A DNA stretch of 64,000 nucleotides. It comes from Kingdonia uniflora (lineage: Eukaryota > Streptophyta > Magnoliopsida > Ranunculales > Circaeasteraceae). Made by a program: the position numbers and the translations under genes. Positions 45,558 to 59,764 of the stretch are shown here, piece after piece. The stretch covers positions 1,736,001 to 1,800,000 of the forward strand of contig JACGCM010001161.1 in NCBI GenBank assembly GCA_014058105.1, read 5' to 3'. The notes beneath the pieces are model-generated. The model did not search any database, was not told the DNA's origin, and saw only the letters and a list, made by a program, of their open reading frames with translations. Position 1 is the stretch's first letter, and each line of letters starts with the position of its first letter.

Positions 45558-48500
45558 CTACTTTTCACGCTTTGGGCGCACAACATTCGAACTTTCCCCA
45601 GGCCCAGATGAAAGTAAGACAGAGAAAGGAATAGACGCATCAACTACAGTAAAAGGTGCATTCAACAATTCCATAACTCTCAGCATCAAATTATTTATAT
45701 AAGATAATCGTGCTAGCTGCAAGTCATATTTCGTAACGTATTCAGTTGTAGCAGTCAAGATCGACTCACGCTCTGTTCAAAATTTCTCTACATCAGCATG
45801 CAACATAGCCATAGCACGCAATGTAACATTATCTGCAGTCAACAACGTAGCTTCATAAAATTTGGTTTTCACCTTGTTTAGTTTGTCTTCAAGATCTTTA
45901 CATCGAGCTTCCAGAGATTTTTTATCCTGCAGCAACGAGCTTCTATATTGCTTCGTTATCTGCATACTGCGCTCTATCTCATGCTTCAGACGGTGCAACT
46001 TCTTATCTACCTCCTTCGAATAATTGATCTCGGCTTCAGCTGCGTCCATCATCCTCTGAGACTCTTTGTACTTCACATGGAGTTCCTCAAAAACTTAATT
46101 ACCTTGCATACATTCCAGTACCAAAGCTTGCTTATCCCAGTCAAGATCGGCGATCCGCAAATTGCACTTATTGATGGCCTCATTCAGTTCTCGATCTTTC
46201 TTGGAATATGCCTCTTAGTGAGTTTTGGCACGGTCGTTTTTTCTTTGACATGAATCTCGAGCCTCACACAAATCCCAGTTCAGTTTTTTCAGGCGCTCGT
46301 GCATATAACAGATTTCAGAATCTTGCTTCTTTAAGAGATCAGTATTATTTGCTATCACCGACTGATGATACAGCAGATTGTTCTTTTGCTTTTCAATCGT
46401 ACTTAACAGATCCAGTACCTGTTGATTTACAGCCATGGTCTCCAACTTTTTCTTCTTCAGAGATTATTTCCACAGTTCGAATTCATTATTAGCAGTCAAT
46501 ATCTCTGCATCCTTACATGAAAACTCTACAGTTACAGCATTTAGCCGACTCTATAGCTCCAACATCTCAGATTCCAGCTTTGAATTTAACAATCTTTCAA
46601 CCGCCAACGAACATTGCTCTAACTTGGCAGACAATTTTTATTTGACGCGGATAAGGCAGCCAATTTGTCCTGCTCTTTGTCTTCAACCTAGAAGAATAGA
46701 TCACAAGCAAAAATACATCTATCAACAAATATTCATTCCTACAAGACATATCATTCTACAACATTTATTACAGCATCAAGCTAATAATACACGAATCAAC
46801 AACATTATGCAGAGTACAATCAAATGCCACAATCTAGTTGGCTTGTGATTGCACCCTACTACTACTAACATCTACTTACAAGGGATCATTAAAGATTATG
46901 ACCTCTTGCGGATTGGTCTTATGCCGCATTAGAGACAGCAGCTCTTTGACCTCCTCCTCCTCAGACTCATCAACTCATGGTTTGAAGGTTGAATCTCCCT
47001 CACCCTCATTCCCTTTTGCAAACCACATATTTTCAACCATATCATTCTCTACTTCCACATCTTTACCACAGCTCGAGATATAATGTCTCAATTCATTTTT
47101 TACTCTCTCGAGCTCGCCCCCATAAAACGCGATCACATCGGCTATCTGACATTCGTGGTCCGTGTTGATAGCACGTTTTCCCCGCTTTGGAGTAATTTTC
47201 TTCTTCAAGCGTGATTGGGATACTTGCAGGCGTTATTGCGTATCTAGTAAACGCGTTTCTAACAATGTCACTCTCTTCTTCGAGCTCTGCAACAACCTAA
47301 CACACTCTACCTTTTCCCTCTCCAAACATGCATTATGACCCTTGCACCGCTCCAGTTCGTCACAACCATGTCTCAGATCGATTTCTAATAGTGCGTGGAT
47401 CATTCTATCATCCTTTTTTATGTTGAAGAAAAGGATCCTTATTGCTCTTTGCCCCTACAAAAATCAAGCTCATCAGGCAATAAACCTACACCACCCTATA
47501 TGATGGATACTCTGCCCCGAGCTGAGCATCTCCGCGCCTCTCTACTATGGCGATTGCGCGCTTCTTGCGCTAAGAATTTCACCCGAGCTGGGTCAGGCAC
47601 TATGCCTCCCTCAGTTAACATTTCTAAATAGGTCTCCTTCAAACCCCGCTCACTGTCAATTTCGGCCTCAAAATAGAGTGTCAAAGACAATAATGACCTT
47701 TGACACTCTAAATTATCGCTCTCATCTACGAACCGCTTATCCTTAAGGGATTTTTGGAGTAAAAAGAACCTATCGGTCTCTTTTTGCAAAATCTCATTCC
47801 TCTCAATTTTTATCTTCCCATATCTATATTGAAGATCGAATAACCCTTTAAAGGTTTTATCAAAGTTTGACTTATGAAGGCGTCTCTCATATTCAAGTTT
47901 ATTGTGTACCTATTGAGTTCGACTGATGAAATCCCTTGCTCGACTCAAAGCCTTCTCCATCTCGATTACTTTCCCCCTCAAATGAACTGCCTCCTACATA
48001 CAAATCATACATTCACATCAAAACAACATATATCAAATACAACCACAAAAATTTCAAAGTTTCGTCAAAAACAGTTCTACCACCAGTACAAAGGACAAAG
48101 TTCGACTAAGTCTCAGAACTATGCTACAACTACAGAATCAAGATTTAGCTCATGCTACCTCCTTGGTCGGATTATCAGCCACTGGAAGAGCCGGGGTCTG
48201 CTCAGCCACTGGAGATGCATCATCCTCTCGGAAGACAATCTCGCCATACTTGCCTATAAGAGCAAGATCGACATCCTCTCTGCTCAAACCCCAGAAGTAG
48301 AAGGCTTGAATCAGCTTATTTTGGGAAGCCACCGCAATATCAACAACCTTCTTCGCCTCATCTTCAACCACTTGCTTTGTAGTGGCAGCTTCCTTCTAGA
48401 ACTTATCTTTCTACAGAGCCTTCTCCTTCCCGAACTGCTCCCTCTGCAGCACCTTCTCCTGCTCGAACTGTTCTCGTAGAGCAGCTTTCTCTGCATAATG

Positions 48501-50056
48501 TTGCTGAACAAGTTCGCCACGATTCGCAGCAGCTAGCTTCAACACCTCCGCGACCGACTTCTAAGCAATAAAAAGTTGTACCACAAATACAGTAAAATAG
48601 TATTACAAGATCGGATCATTACTGGAAAAGATTTAATCAAATAACACCTTGCATACTTGAGAGATGCTGGATCGAATTTTAGTATCTAGGCGGATGGGAT
48701 CACGCGTAGCCAAATCCAATGCCTCCTGCTCCACGGCTTCGAGGTTGACACCTTTTGAAGAAGCTCGGATATCTTTACCGGACTCTTTTTTTAGCTTCTT
48801 CAGAGGAATAGCCATATTTACATTAGCATCCACCCCCTCAGTTCCCACCGGCGATATCTGGACATGAGCTGTTTATTCAGAAGGCGGCACCGTCTTTATT
48901 ATTCTAGGTTGCCGAACCAAGGAACTCGAAGTACCCACAGCATAGGCAGGAATCTCCATAACATCAGCATAAGCAGAGCCAGATGCAGCCATAGCTCATT
49001 TTTGATGAGCTCGTTACACTTTTTCAACTACAGAGTTAAGCCTCTTCTCTCTGCGAATTCCTAGTTCTCCAAGAACTTGGTTCAGTTTGTTTCCTTCTCG
49101 ACTAACGACGTCGAACAAACTCAATCTATCAGCAACAACTTTTGGATTAGGCTCTGCCAAAATAGCAACAAACTATGTTAGCAGCTCGCAATAAGTTAAA
49201 AGACAAACTGCAGGCAGAATGAAGATACTTACTCTCGTTAAAATTCTTATATATCAGCTCGAGCACAGGTTCCCCATGCACTTGCATACAATTACCCCCT
49301 CACCATCATAAGATAGTCGTACCAGAGTCTCCCAGAAGATTAAAAATCAAAGAATTTCGGCCTCGCCGAATTACTAAACAAGTATCCGCTCTTTCGATCT
49401 TTCACATACTTAAACTTATAGTATTTCAAGACATCGTCTGTAACGAATTGTCTTGCAATACCACCATCTCTCTACTTCTGGTTAAGGGTTTAACAAACTT
49501 TCATCATCTCAAAGGTGTTACCATTTAATTGACAAGGGCAACTCTTTAGTGCATTCATTACCCCCTTTTGGAAAAAGGTTAGGGGAATACTCAACCCGTA
49601 TGCGACCTGGTTCAAATAACAGAGGAATCCTTCCTCTACGACCCCTACGTTAGTTCCATTATAATAAGCGATATCTATATCATTTCCTATATCCATACTT
49701 CTCTTCCACCAATCCAGAGAAGGCACCTGATAATGCCCTACATTACCACTCGGTCTCACCAGAGTTCTAAACCACAACCCTGAATTCATCACAGAATTCC
49801 CTCATTCTTCGTCTAAACTCTTTTTATACTGTAAAAATTTCTTCGCTATGTCTACATTCTCGGGATACTTAAAAAATTGCCCAGTTTCATTCCCCGTATG
49901 CAATCCCACATCCCTCCCATAAGAAGCAGCTGGATTATCAACAATTACAGTACTAATTACCACATAATCATCTATAGTCCTATCAGACGATGATGATTCT
50001 TCACTTCTGGTAGATACAACAAATTTACTACTAGGTTTCAGGTTTTTTGAGCGCAT
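45558..50056 (-). pseudogene. Long antisense ORF of the 22.9-kb Tat element
   Basis: A minus-strand frame chain from the ATG at 50056 (MRSKNLKPSSKFVVSTRSEE, Ser-rich and acidic) to a stop at 45558. The block at 49792-49490 has WWKRSMDIGNDIDIAYY, FLCYLNQVAYGLSIPLTFFQ and CQLNGNTFEMMKV. It is the counterpart of the [15 protein letters not shown] region in the first element and resembles Transposase_28-type proteins. Several Glu/Lys/Leu-rich blocks follow (48848-48633, 47789-47496, 46445-46215, 46076-45777: RLKHEIERSMQITKQYRSSL), clearly coiled-coil in character. The chain has frameshifts and possibly introns; the ATG at 50056 follows an AG acceptor-like site. Function unknown. Antisense to gag-pol, it would need its own promoter, which the neighbouring array could supply. 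Confidence 0.7.
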
Positions 50057-50184
50057 CTACCACACATACAGGAAAAATCTATTTAGAGTTTTTATTAATC
50101 TACCCAAAAAGTTCAAACATGCAACCAACCAGTTTTCCAAGAAACCAATACAATAACAGAAAAGATGGAAGCATAGATACTAAC

Positions 50185-50524
50185 CTGTACTAGAAGAGCA
50201 ACAGTCGTCGATTCCGGTCACCGTTCCAACCTCAGATGACAAAACTTTGTCCTTCTTAGCAAGATCACACAACACTGGAGGACTGCGTTCAAAATTTGAA
50301 GATTTTCTCTCTCTAGAAATGCTTCTACCTCTGTCTGCAGCTGATTGTGGTTTAAGAGAAGAGGGAAGAAAAGCTTTTATATTATCCCTCGGTTTATGAA
50401 ACGACGGCTCTTCGGGACACGTGTCCACGTCATCTCTCCTAACAGGCACGTCTTTTTGTTTGCCCTTATAATGATTTTTGGTGTAACGTGTTCTGTTATC
50501 ACGTCTGTCTCTCTCCTCTGTCAT
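50185..50524 (-). CDS. Antisense first-exon-like ORF carried by each array unit (copy 1 shown)
   Basis: From the ATG at 50524 the frame reads MTEERDRRDNRTRYTKNHYK, then RRDDVDTCPEEPSFHKPRDN, LPSSLKPQSAADRGRSISRE and ends SSSTG at a splice donor CAG|GTTAGT. It encodes about 113 residues, very basic and Arg/Ser-rich, likely disordered and nuclear if made. The same exon lies at 51261-51600, 52338-52677, 53413-53752, 54490-54829, 55565-55904 and 56642-56981 with the frame intact. At 57718-58056 and 58791-59129 a one-base deletion shifts it. Joining copy 1 to the AG at 50057 does not keep the downstream frame, but that AG is directly followed by an ATG, so the exon could act as a leader or uORF. 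No known domain. Confidence 0.55.
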
Positions 50525-50616
50525 TATTAAGGACTCAATGCCCAAGAAGATTTATACATATCTTACAACACGATTACTTACAGTAATAGCCTTCTACGGC
50601 TGCACGATCCTGCTAC

Positions 50617-50626
50617 ACTTTTTATA
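50617..50626 (-). promoter_or_regulatory. TATA box in each array unit (copy 1 shown)
   Basis: The minus strand reads GGTATAAAAAGTG, about 95 bp before the ATG at 50524, a normal plant TATA-to-ATG distance. The sequence is conserved in all nine units, so the array would present nine identical antisense promoters. Confidence 0.5.
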
Positions 50627-53600
50627 CCATGGTTCCAATTCAAAACCTAAGTACAGCTATTACAGCTATCACTTACCTCAATTTCGGTCTGACAGAAGCA
50701 GAAAATCAGTAACAAATCCTGCTTCAATTATATTTCAGTCAAAAATTATCATAGATACAGAAAGCAATGACGAGACGAGCTCAACACAAGTAAATCAATT
50801 TATTATAATCAATCATCCGACCTTACATATAATGACAGAACGGATAATTATCTTTACCACGCAGAATGATTTCAATATCAGCAGCTCTCACATCCTCTTT
50901 AGCAAATTTATCCAGCGTGATTTTCAAAGGCTCCGACAAAGTTCCACCGATGATAACAAGTATTCAAGTTGACAACGGCATGGCTCTAACACCAAGAACT
51001 TATGGCACGAAAGAAATTATGACCTCGTCATCTCCACAGACATAACAACACAATATCTCAACAAGGCCACAAATATATAATAGCGACCTACACAATTCCA
51101 ATATACTTCATTCAACTCATCAACAATACGATCTACATATTTTTGACCTATATCATCAATACATATTTTATTAATCTACCCAAAAAGTTCAAACATGCAA
51201 CCAACCAGTTTTCCAAGAAACCAATACAATAACAGAAAAGATGGAAGCATAGATACTAACCTGTACTAGAAGAGCAACAGTCGTCGATTCCGGTCACCGT
51301 TCCAACCTCAGATGACAAAACTTTGTCCTTCTTAGCAAGATCACACAACACTGGAGGACTGCGTTCAAAATTTGAAGATTTTCTCTCTCTAGAAATGCTT
51401 CTACCTCTGTCTGCAGCTGATTGTGGTTTAAGAGAAGAGGGAAGAAAAGCTTTTATATTATCCCTCGGTTTATGAAACGACGGCTCTTCGGGACACGTGT
51501 CCACGTCATCTCTCCTAACAGGCACGTCTTTTTGTTTGCCCTTATAATGATTTTTGGTGTAACGTGTTCTGTTATCACGTCTGTCTCTCTCCTCTGTCAT
51601 TATTAAGGACTCAATGCCCAAGAAGATTTATACATATCTTACAACACGATTACTTACAGTAATAGCCTTCTACGGCTGCACGATCCTGCTACACTTTTTA
51701 TACCATGGTTCCAATTCAAAAACCTAAGTACAGCTATTACAGCTATCACTTACCTCAATTTCGGTCTGACAGAAGCAGAAAATCAGTAACAAATCCTGCT
51801 TCAATTATATTTCAGTCAAAAATTATCATAGATACAGAAAGCAATGACGAGACGAGCTCAACACAAGTAAATCAATTTATTATAATCAATCATCCGACCT
51901 TACATATAATGACAGAACGGATAATTATCTTTACCACGCAGAATGATTTCAATATCAGCAGCTCTCACATCCTCTTTAGCAAATTTATCCAGCGTGATTT
52001 TCAAAGGCTCCGACAAAGTTCCACCGATGATAACAAGTATTCAAGTTGACAACGGCATGGCTCTAACACCAAGAACTTATGGCACGAAAGAAATTATGAC
52101 CTCGTCATCTCCACAGACATAACAACACAATATCTCAACAAGGCCACAAATATATAATAGCGACCTACACAATTCCAATATACTTCATTCAACTCATCAA
52201 CAATACGATCTACATATTTTTGACCTATATCATCAATACATATTTTATTAATCTACCCAAAAAGTTCAAACATGCAACCAACCAGTTTTCCAAGAAACCC
52301 ATACAATAACAGAAAAGATGGAAGCATAGATACTAACCTGTACTAGAAGAGCAACAGTCGTCGATTCCGGTCACCGTTCCAACCTCAGATGACAAAACTT
52401 TGTCCTTCTTAGCAAGATCACACAACACTGGAGGACTGCGTTCAAAATTTGAAGATTTTCTCTCTCTAGAAATGCTTCTACCTCTGTCTGCAGCTGATTG
52501 TGGTTTAAGAGAAGAGGGAAGAAAAGCTTTTATATTATCCCTCGGTTTATGAAACGACGGCTCTTCGGGACACGTGTCCACGTCATCTCTCCTAACAGGC
52601 ACGTCTTTTTGTTTGCCCTTATAATGATTTTTGGTGTAACGTGTTCTGTTATCACGTCTGTCTCTCTCCTCTGTCATTATTAAGGACTCAATGCCCAAGA
52701 AGATTTATACATATCTTACAACACGATTACTTACAGTAATAGCCTTCTACGGCTGCACGATCCTGCTACACTTTTTATACCATGGTTCCAATTCAAAACC
52801 TAAGTACAGCTATTACAGCTATCACTTACCTCAATTTCGGTCTGACAGAAGCAGAAAATCAGTAACAAATCCTGCTTCAATTATATTTCAGTCAAAAATT
52901 ATCATAGATACAGAAAGCAATGACGAGACGAGCTCAACACAAGTAAATCAATTTATTATAATCAATCATCCGACCTTACATATAATGACAGAACGGATAA
53001 TTATCTTTACCACGCAGAATGATTTCAATATCAGCAGCTCTCACATCCTCTTTAGCAAATTTATCCAGCGTGATTTTCAAAGGCTCCGACAAAGTTCCAC
53101 CGATGATAACAAGTATTCAAGTTGACAACGGCATGGCTCTAACACCAAGAACTTATGGCACGAAAGAAATTATGACCTCGTCATCTCCACAGACATAACA
53201 GCACAATATCTCAACAAGGCCACAAATATATAATAGCGACCTACACAATTCCAATATACTTCATTCAACTCATCAACAATACGATCTACATATTTTTGAC
53301 CTATATCATCAATACATATTTTATTAATCTACCCAAAAAGTTCAAACATGCAACCAACCAGTTTCCAAGAAACCAATACAATAACAGAAAAGATGGAAGC
53401 ATAGATACTAACCTGTACTAGAAGAGCAACAGTCGTCGATTCCGGTCACCGTTCCAACCTCAGATGACAAAACTTTGTCCTTCTTAGCAAGATCACACAA
53501 CACTGGAGGACTGCGTTCAAAATTTGAAGATTTTCTCTCTCTAGAAATGCTTCTACCTCTGTCTGCAGCTGATTGTGGTTTAAGAGAAGAGGGAAGAAAA

Positions 53601-56600
53601 GCTTTTATATTATCCCTCGGTTTATGAAACGACGGCTCTTCGGGACACGTGTCCACGTCATCTCTCCTAACAGGCACGTCTTTTTGTTTGCCCTTATAAT
53701 GATTTTTGGTGTAACGTGTTCTGTTATCACGTCTGTCTCTCTCCTCTGTCATTATTAAGGACTCAATGCCCAAGAAGATTTATACATATCTTACAACACG
53801 ATTACTTACAGTAATAGCCTTCTACGGCTGCACGATCCTGCTACACTTTTTATACCATGGTTCCAATTCAAAAACCTAAGTACAGCTATTACAGCTATCA
53901 CTTACCTCAATTTCGGTCTGACAGAAGCAGAAAATCAGTAACAAATCCTGCTTCAATTATATTTCAGTCAAAAATTATCATAGATACAGAAAGCAATGAC
54001 GAGACGAGCTCAACACAAGTAAATCAATTTATTATAATCAATCATCCGACCTTACATATAATGACAGAACGGATAATTATCTTTACCACGCAGAATGATT
54101 TCAATATCAGCAGCTCTCACATCCTCTTTAGCAAATTTATCCAGCGTGATTTTCAAAGGCTCCGACAAAGTTCCACCGATGATAACAAGTATTCAAGTTG
54201 ACAACGGCATGGCTCTAACACCAAGAACTTATGGCACGAAAGAAATTATGACCTCGTCATCTCCACAGACATAACAGCACAATATCTCAACAAGGCCACA
54301 AATATATAATAGCGACCTACACAATTCCAATATACTTCATTCAACTCATCAACAATACGATCTACATATTTTTGACCTATATCATCAATACATATTTTAT
54401 TAATCTACCCAAAAAGTTCAAACATGCAACCAACCAGTTTTCCAAGAAACCAATACAATAACAGAAAAGATGGAAGCATAGATACTAACCTGTACTAGAA
54501 GAGCAACAGTCGTCGATTCCGGTCACCGTTCCAACCTCAGATGACAAAACTTTGTCCTTCTTAGCAAGATCACACAACACTGGAGGACTGCGTTCAAAAT
54601 TTGAAGATTTTCTCTCTCTAGAAATGCTTCTACCTCTGTCTGCAGCTGATTGTGGTTTAAGAGAAGAGGGAAGAAAAGCTTTTATATTATCCCTCGGTTT
54701 ATGAAACGACGGCTCTTCGGGACACGTGTCCACGTCATCTCTCCTAACAGGCACGTCTTTTTGTTTGCCCTTATAATGATTTTTGGTGTAACGTGTTCTG
54801 TTATCACGTCTGTCTCTCTCCTCTGTCATTATTAAGGACTCAATGCCAAGAAGATTTATACATATCTTACAACACGATTACTTACAGTAATAGCCTTCTA
54901 CGGCTGCACGATCCTGCTACACTTTTTATACCATGGTTCCAATTCAAAAACCTAAGTACAGCTATTACAGCTATCACTTACCTCAATTTCGGTCTGACAG
55001 AAGCAGAAAATCAGTAACAAATCCTGCTTCAATATATTTCAGTCAAAAATTATCATAGATACAGAAAGCAATGACGAGACGAGCTCAACACAAGTAAATC
55101 AATTTATTATAATCAATCATCCGACCTTACATATAATGACAGAACGGATAATTATCTTTACCACGCAGAATGATTTCAATATCAGCAGCTCTCACATCCT
55201 CTTTAGCAAATTTATCCAGCGTGATTTTCAAAGGCTCCGACAAAGTTCCACCGATGATAACAAGTATTCAAGTTGACAACGGCATGGCTCTAACACCAAG
55301 AACTTATGGCACGAAAGAAATTATGACCTCGTCATCTCCACAGACATAACAGCACAATATCTCAACAAGGCCACAAATATATAATAGCGACCTACACAAT
55401 TCCAATATACTTCATTCAACTCATCAACAATACGATCTACATATTTTTGACCTATATCATCAATACATATTTTATTAATCTACCCAAAAAGTTCAAACAT
55501 GCAACCAACCAGTTTTCCAAGAAACCAATACAATAACAGAAAAGATGGAAGCATAGATACTAACCTGTACTAGAAGAGCAACAGTCGTCGATTCCGGTCA
55601 CCGTTCCAACCTCAGATGACAAAACTTTGTCCTTCTTAGCAAGATCACACAACACTGGAGGACTGCGTTCAAAATTTGAAGATTTTCTCTCTCTAGAAAT
55701 GCTTCTACCTCTGTCTGCAGCTGATTGTGGTTTAAGAGAAGAGGGAAGAAAAGCTTTTATATTATCCCTCGGTTTATGAAACGACGGCTCTTCGGGACAC
55801 GTGTCCACGTCATCTCTCCTAACAGGCACGTCTTTTTGTTTGCCCTTATAATGATTTTTGGTGTAACGTGTTCTGTTATCACGTCTGTCTCTCTCCTCTG
55901 TCATTATTAAGGACTCAATGCCCAAGAAGATTTATACATATCTTACAACACGATTACTTACAGTAATAGCCTTCTACGGCTGCACGATCCTGCTACACTT
56001 TTTATACCATGGTTCCAATTCAAAAACCTAAGTACAGCTATTACAGCTATCACTTACCTCAATTTCGGTCTGACAGAAGCAGAAAATCAGTAACAAATCC
56101 TGCTTCAATTATATTTCAGTCAAAAATTATCATAGATACAGAAAGCAATGACGAGACGAGCTCAACACAAGTAAATCAATTTATTATAATCAATCATCCG
56201 ACCTTACATATAATGACAGAACGGATAATTATCTTTACCACGCAGAATGATTTCAATATCAGCAGCTCTCACATCCTCTTTAGCAAATTTATCCAGCGTG
56301 ATTTTCAAAGGCTCCGACAAAGTTCCACCGATGATAACAAGTATTCAAGTTGACAACGGCATGGCTCTAACACCAAGAACTTATGGCACGAAAGAAATTA
56401 TGACCTCGTCATCTCCACAGACATAACAGCACAATATCTCAACAAGGCCACAAATATATAATAGCGACCTACACAATTCCAATATACTTCATTCAACTCA
56501 TCAACAATACGATCTACATATTTTTGACCTATATCATCAATACATATTTTATTAATCTACCCAAAAAGTTCAAACATGCAACCAACCAGTTTTCCAAGAA

Positions 56601-59600
56601 ACCAATACAATAACAGAAAAGATGGAAGCATAGATACTAACCTGTACTAGAAGAGCAACAGTCGTCGATTCCGGTCACCGTTCCAACCTCAGATGACAAA
56701 ACTTTGTCCTTCTTAGCAAGATCACACAACACTGGAGGACTGCGTTCAAAATTTGAAGATTTTCTCTCTCTAGAAATGCTTCTACCTCTGTCTGCAGCTG
56801 ATTGTGGTTTAAGAGAAGAGGGAAGAAAAGCTTTTATATTATCCCTCGGTTTATGAAACGACGGCTCTTCGGGACACGTGTCCACGTCATCTCTCCTAAC
56901 AGGCACGTCTTTTTGTTTGCCCTTATAATGATTTTTGGTGTAACGTGTTCTGTTATCACGTCTGTCTCTCTCCTCTGTCATTATTAAGGACTCAATGCCC
57001 AAGAAGATTTATACATATCTTACAACACGATTACTTACAGTAATAGCCTTCTACGGCTGCACGATCCTGCTACACTTTTTATACCATGGTTCCAATTCAA
57101 AAACCTAAGTACAGCTATTACAGCTATCACTTACCTCAATTTCGGTCTGACAGAAGCAGAAAATCAGTAACAAATCCTGCTTCAATTATATTTCAGTCAA
57201 AAATTATCATAGATACAGAAAGCAATGACGAGACGAGCTCAACACAAGTAAATCAATTTATTATAATCAATCATCCGACCTTACATATAATGACAGAACG
57301 GATAATTATCTTTACCACGCAGAATGATTTCAATATCAGCAGCTCTCACATCCTCTTTAGCAAATTTATCCAGCGTGATTTTCAAAGGCTCCGACAAAGT
57401 TCCACCGATGATAACAAGTATTCAAGTTGACAACGGCATGGCTCTAACACCAAGAACTTATGGCACGAAAGAAATTATGACCTCGTCATCTCCACAGACA
57501 TAACAACACAATATCTCAACAAGGCCACAAAATATAATAGCGACCTACACAATTCCAATATACTTCATTCAACTCATCAACAATACGATCTACATATTTT
57601 TGACCTATATCATCAATACATATTTTATTAATCTACCCAAAAAGTTCAAACATGCAACCAACCAGTTTTCCAAGAAACCAATACAATAACAGAAAAGATG
57701 GAAGCATAGATACTAACCTGTACTAGAAGAGCAACAGTCGTCGATTCCGGTCACCGTTCCAACCTCAGATGACAAAACTTTGTCCTTCTTAGCAAGATCA
57801 CACAACACTGGAGGACTGCGTTCAAAATTTGAAGATTTTCTCTCTCTAGAAATGCTTCTACCTCTGTCTGCAGCTGATTGTGGTTTAAGAGAAGAGGGAA
57901 GAAAAGCTTTTATATTATCCCTCGGTTTATGAAACGACGGCTCTTCGGGACACGTGTCCACGTCATCTCTCCTAACAGGCACGTCTTTTGTTTGCCCTTA
58001 TAATGATTTTTGGTGTAACGTGTTCTGTTATCACGTCTGTCTCTCTCCTCTGTCATTATTAAGGACTCAATGCCCAAGAAGATTTATATATCTTACAACA
58101 CGATTACTTACAGTAATAGCCTTCTACGGCTGCACGATCCTGCTACACTTTTTATACCATGGTTCCAATTCAAAACCTAAGTACAGCTATTACAGCTATC
58201 ACTTACCTCAATTTCGGTCTGACAGAAGCAGAAAATCAGTAACAAATCCTGCTTCAATTATATTTCAGTCAAAAATTATCATAGATACAGAAAGCAATGA
58301 CGAGACGAGCTCAACACAAGTAAATCAATTTATTATAATCAATCATCCGACCTTACATATAATGACAGAACGGATAATTATCTTTACCACGCAGAATGAT
58401 TTCAATATCAGCAGCTCTCACATCCTCTTTAGCAAATTTATCCAGCGTGATTTTCAAAGGCTCCGACAAAGTTCCACCGATGATAACAAGTATTCAAGTT
58501 GACAACGGCATGGCTCTAACACCAAGAACTTATGGCACGAAAGAAATTATGACCTCGTCATCTCCACAGACATAACAGCACAATATCTCAACAAGGCCAC
58601 AAATATATAATAGCGACCTACACAATTCCAATATACTTCATTCAACTCATCAACAATACGATCTACATATTTTTGACCTATATCATCAATACATATTTTA
58701 TTAATCTACCCAAAAAGTTCAAACATGCAACCAACCAGTTTTCCAAGAAACCAATACAATAACAGAAAAGATGGAAGCATAGATACTAACCTGTACTAGA
58801 AGAGCAACAGTCGTCGATTCCGGTCACCGTTCCAACCTCAGATGACAAAACTTTGTCCTTCTTAGCAAGATCACACAACACTGGAGGACTGCGTTCAAAA
58901 TTTGAAGATTTTCTCTCTCTAGAAATGCTTCTACCTCTGTCTGCAGCTGATTGTGGTTTAAGAGAAGAGGGAAGAAAAGCTTTTATATTATCCCTCGGTT
59001 ATGAAACGACGGCTCTTCGGGACACGTGTCCACGTCATCTCTCCTAACAGGCACGTCTTTTTGTTTGCCCTTATAATGATTTTTGGTGTAACGTGTTCTG
59101 TTATCACGTCTGTCTCTCTCCTCTGTCATTATTAAGGACTCAATGCCCAAGAAGATTTATACATATCTTACAACACGATTACTTACAGTAATAGCCTTCT
59201 ACGGCTGCACGATCCTGCTACACTTTTTATACCATGGTTCCAATTCAAAAACCTAAGTACAGCTATTACAGCTATCACTTACCTCAATTTCGGTCTGACA
59301 GAAGCAGAAAATCAGTAACAAATCCTGCTTCAATTATATTTCAGTCAAAAATTATCATAGATACAGAAAGCAATGACGAGACGAGCTCAACACAAGTAAA
59401 TCAATTTATTATAATCAATCATCCGACCTTACATATAATGACAGAACGGATAATTATCTTTACCACGCAGAATGATTTCAATATCAGCAGCTCTCACATC
59501 CTCTTTAGCAAATTTATCCAGCGTGATTTTCAAAGGCTCCGACAAAGTTCCACCGATGATAACAAGTATTCAAGTTGACAACGGCATGGCTCTAACACCA

Positions 59601-59764
59601 AGAACTTATGGCACGAAAGAAATTATGACCTCGTCATCTCCACAGACATAACAACACAATATCTCAACAAGGCCACAAATATATAATAGCGACCTACACA
59701 ATTCCAATATACTTCATTCAACTCATCAACAATACGATCTACATATTTTTGACCTATATCATCA

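Larger units (their letters stand above)
50090..59764. repeat. Nine tandem copies of a ~1,076-bp unit
   Basis: Units start near 50090 and repeat every 1,075-1,077 bp to 59764 (9,675 bp in all, nine units). The join reads CATCAATACATATTTTATTAATCTACC with the break inside. Copies are nearly identical. Most differences are one- or two-base indels in short runs, for example AAAA/AAAAA in TTCAAAACC, one T missing at 53363, one C missing at 54847, and one T missing at 57986 and again at 58999. Substitutions seen are C for A at 52299, and A or G in CATAACAACAC/CATAACAGCAC (A in copies 1, 2, 7 and 9). The + strand frames of 61 and 144 codons are shadows of the antisense exon. Confidence 0.97.

Noticed and set aside
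50345..50972. Plus-strand frames of 61 and 144 codons recurring in every array unit
   Set aside because: They are shadows of the antisense exon and its leader, with no start context or domain; their recurrence only reflects the repeat.
50090..59764. CRISPR-like or satellite-centromere reading of the array
   Set aside because: Units are over 1 kb without spacers, lie inside one LTR retrotransposon and have gene-like signals, so neither fits.
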